Source of the DNA: Bacteroidia bacterium
GTDB lineage: Bacteria > Bacteroidota > Bacteroidia > NS11-12g > UBA9320
Direction: 5' to 3'
NCBI GenBank assembly: GCA_018402155.1
Contig: JAGYJG010000001.1
Coordinates: forward strand, 818,198-882,197
DNA length: 64,000 bases
Below are positions 63,665 through 64,000 of the stretch, piece by piece (positions within the stretch are counted from its first letter, which is position 1; the number at the start of each line of letters is the position of its first letter). Below the pieces are notes generated by a model, which worked only from the letters and a program-made list of their open reading frames with translations, was not told the origin of the DNA and searched no databases. Both the position numbers and the translations under genes were made by a program.

Positions 63665-64000
63665 TTACAATTTTGCTTTTAAAAACTGTGCTGTTACTGA
63701 CTTTTTAATTACAGATGGTTTTACCATATCTTCAGGTGTTCCTGCAAAAATGAGTTCGCCACCTCTTTCTCCACCCTCTGGCCCTAAATCTATCACCCAA
63801 TCTGCACATTTTACAACGTCCAAGTTATGCTCAATAACCACAATACTGTGTCCTTTTTCAATTAATGCATTAAATGATTTCAGTAGTTTTTTTATGTCGT
63901 GAAAGTGCAAACCTGTAGTTGGCTCATCAAAAATGAAAAGCACCTTTGTTTTAGATTGAGATTTGGCAAGAAATGTAGCAAGTTTTATGCGTTGTGCTTC
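63665..64000 (-). CDS. uvrA: excinuclease ABC subunit A, 3' end only
   Basis: The last 111 residues of UvrA, the damage-recognition ATPase of nucleotide excision repair; the gene enters from the right window edge. The visible part starts [13 protein letters not shown] (end of the ABC signature helix), then Walker [15 protein letters not shown], the H-loop [24 protein letters not shown] and the C-terminal GTPEDM tail. An apparent GTG start at 63943 is internal. Partial because of the window edge, not broken. Confidence 0.96.
   Translation of the reverse strand, partial: EAQRIKLATFLAKSQSKTKVLFIFDEPTTGLHFHDIKKLLKSFNALIEKGHSIVVIEHNLDVVKCADWVIDLGPEGGERGGELIFAGTPEDMVKPSVIKKSVTAQFLKAKL

Noticed and set aside
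63606-63902. A 98-residue plus-strand frame at the right end
   Set aside because: It is antisense to uvrA, whose protein is unmistakable on the minus strand.
1-64000. CRISPR arrays, IS elements, prophage or plasmid genes
   Set aside because: No regularly spaced direct repeats, transposase, integrase or phage structural genes were found on either strand.

Overview
The window is chromosomal DNA of a Bacteroidota (Bacteroidetes) bacterium. It is AT-rich and densely coded. Four things point to the phylum: type IX secretion sorting domains on two proteins (a gliding-type C-terminus at 11103-15305 and a Por-type C-terminus at 26946-28586), promoters of the TAnnTTTG kind, the almost complete absence of Shine-Dalgarno sequences, and Bacteroidetes-typical families and pairings (etfB-etfA-bifunctional nuclease, gyrA-TPR, serC-serA-DUF1015, DUF6495, DUF7033, DUF6580). 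I cannot name a genus. There are no phage, plasmid, IS or CRISPR structures; this is mostly housekeeping chromosome with a few accessory loci.

Layout. 0-8 kb: serine biosynthesis (serC, serA, DUF1015), a putative transport protein, an HTH regulator with a three-palindrome operator region, the electron-transfer flavoprotein operon with a bifunctional nuclease, a TPR protein and a thioesterase. 8-18 kb: trkA-trkH potassium uptake, a 1400-residue secreted PKD protein, a thioredoxin-like lipoprotein, an acyltransferase-like protein and a membrane hydrolase. 18-25 kb: LysE exporter, DUF3817, gyrA with an overlapping TPR gene, prmC, ribD. 25-30 kb: EamA transporter, YigZ/IMPACT protein, secreted metallopeptidase, pterin dehydratase, a secreted HNH nuclease-like protein. 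30-40 kb: DUF7033 deacetylase-like protein, glycosyltransferase, aminoacyl-histidine dipeptidase, lipoprotein, DUF6495, FKBP isomerase, CAP protein, DUF389, queG, ruvB. 40-52 kb: DUF1573, HtrA protease, dihaem cytochrome/DUF3365 lipoprotein, tRNA-Arg(ACG), Ppx/GppA, a divergent pair of unknown genes around a dense CTTAA motif array, patatin, ACMSD-like amidohydrolase, ddl, OmpA lipoprotein. 52-64 kb: prfB with its programmed frameshift, cinA, FAD dehydrogenase, split transketolase interrupted by a vWA gene, lipid kinase, SUI1, pckA, nucleoid-associated protein, and the 3' end of uvrA.

Regulation. The strongest genome-scale signal is the -7 promoter element TAnnTTTG/TAnnTTCG set immediately before start codons. 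In at least eight genes only 4-5 bases separate the element from the start codon, which predicts leaderless or nearly leaderless mRNAs. Many genes start with GTG or TTG. Several gene ends carry strong hairpins without a U-tract.

The best candidates for undescribed biology are the RCTTAAW array between two unknown divergent genes (45505-45714), the putative leaderless-promoter class, the secreted HNH/Cys-His protein at 29034, and the tktN-vWA-tktC arrangement.
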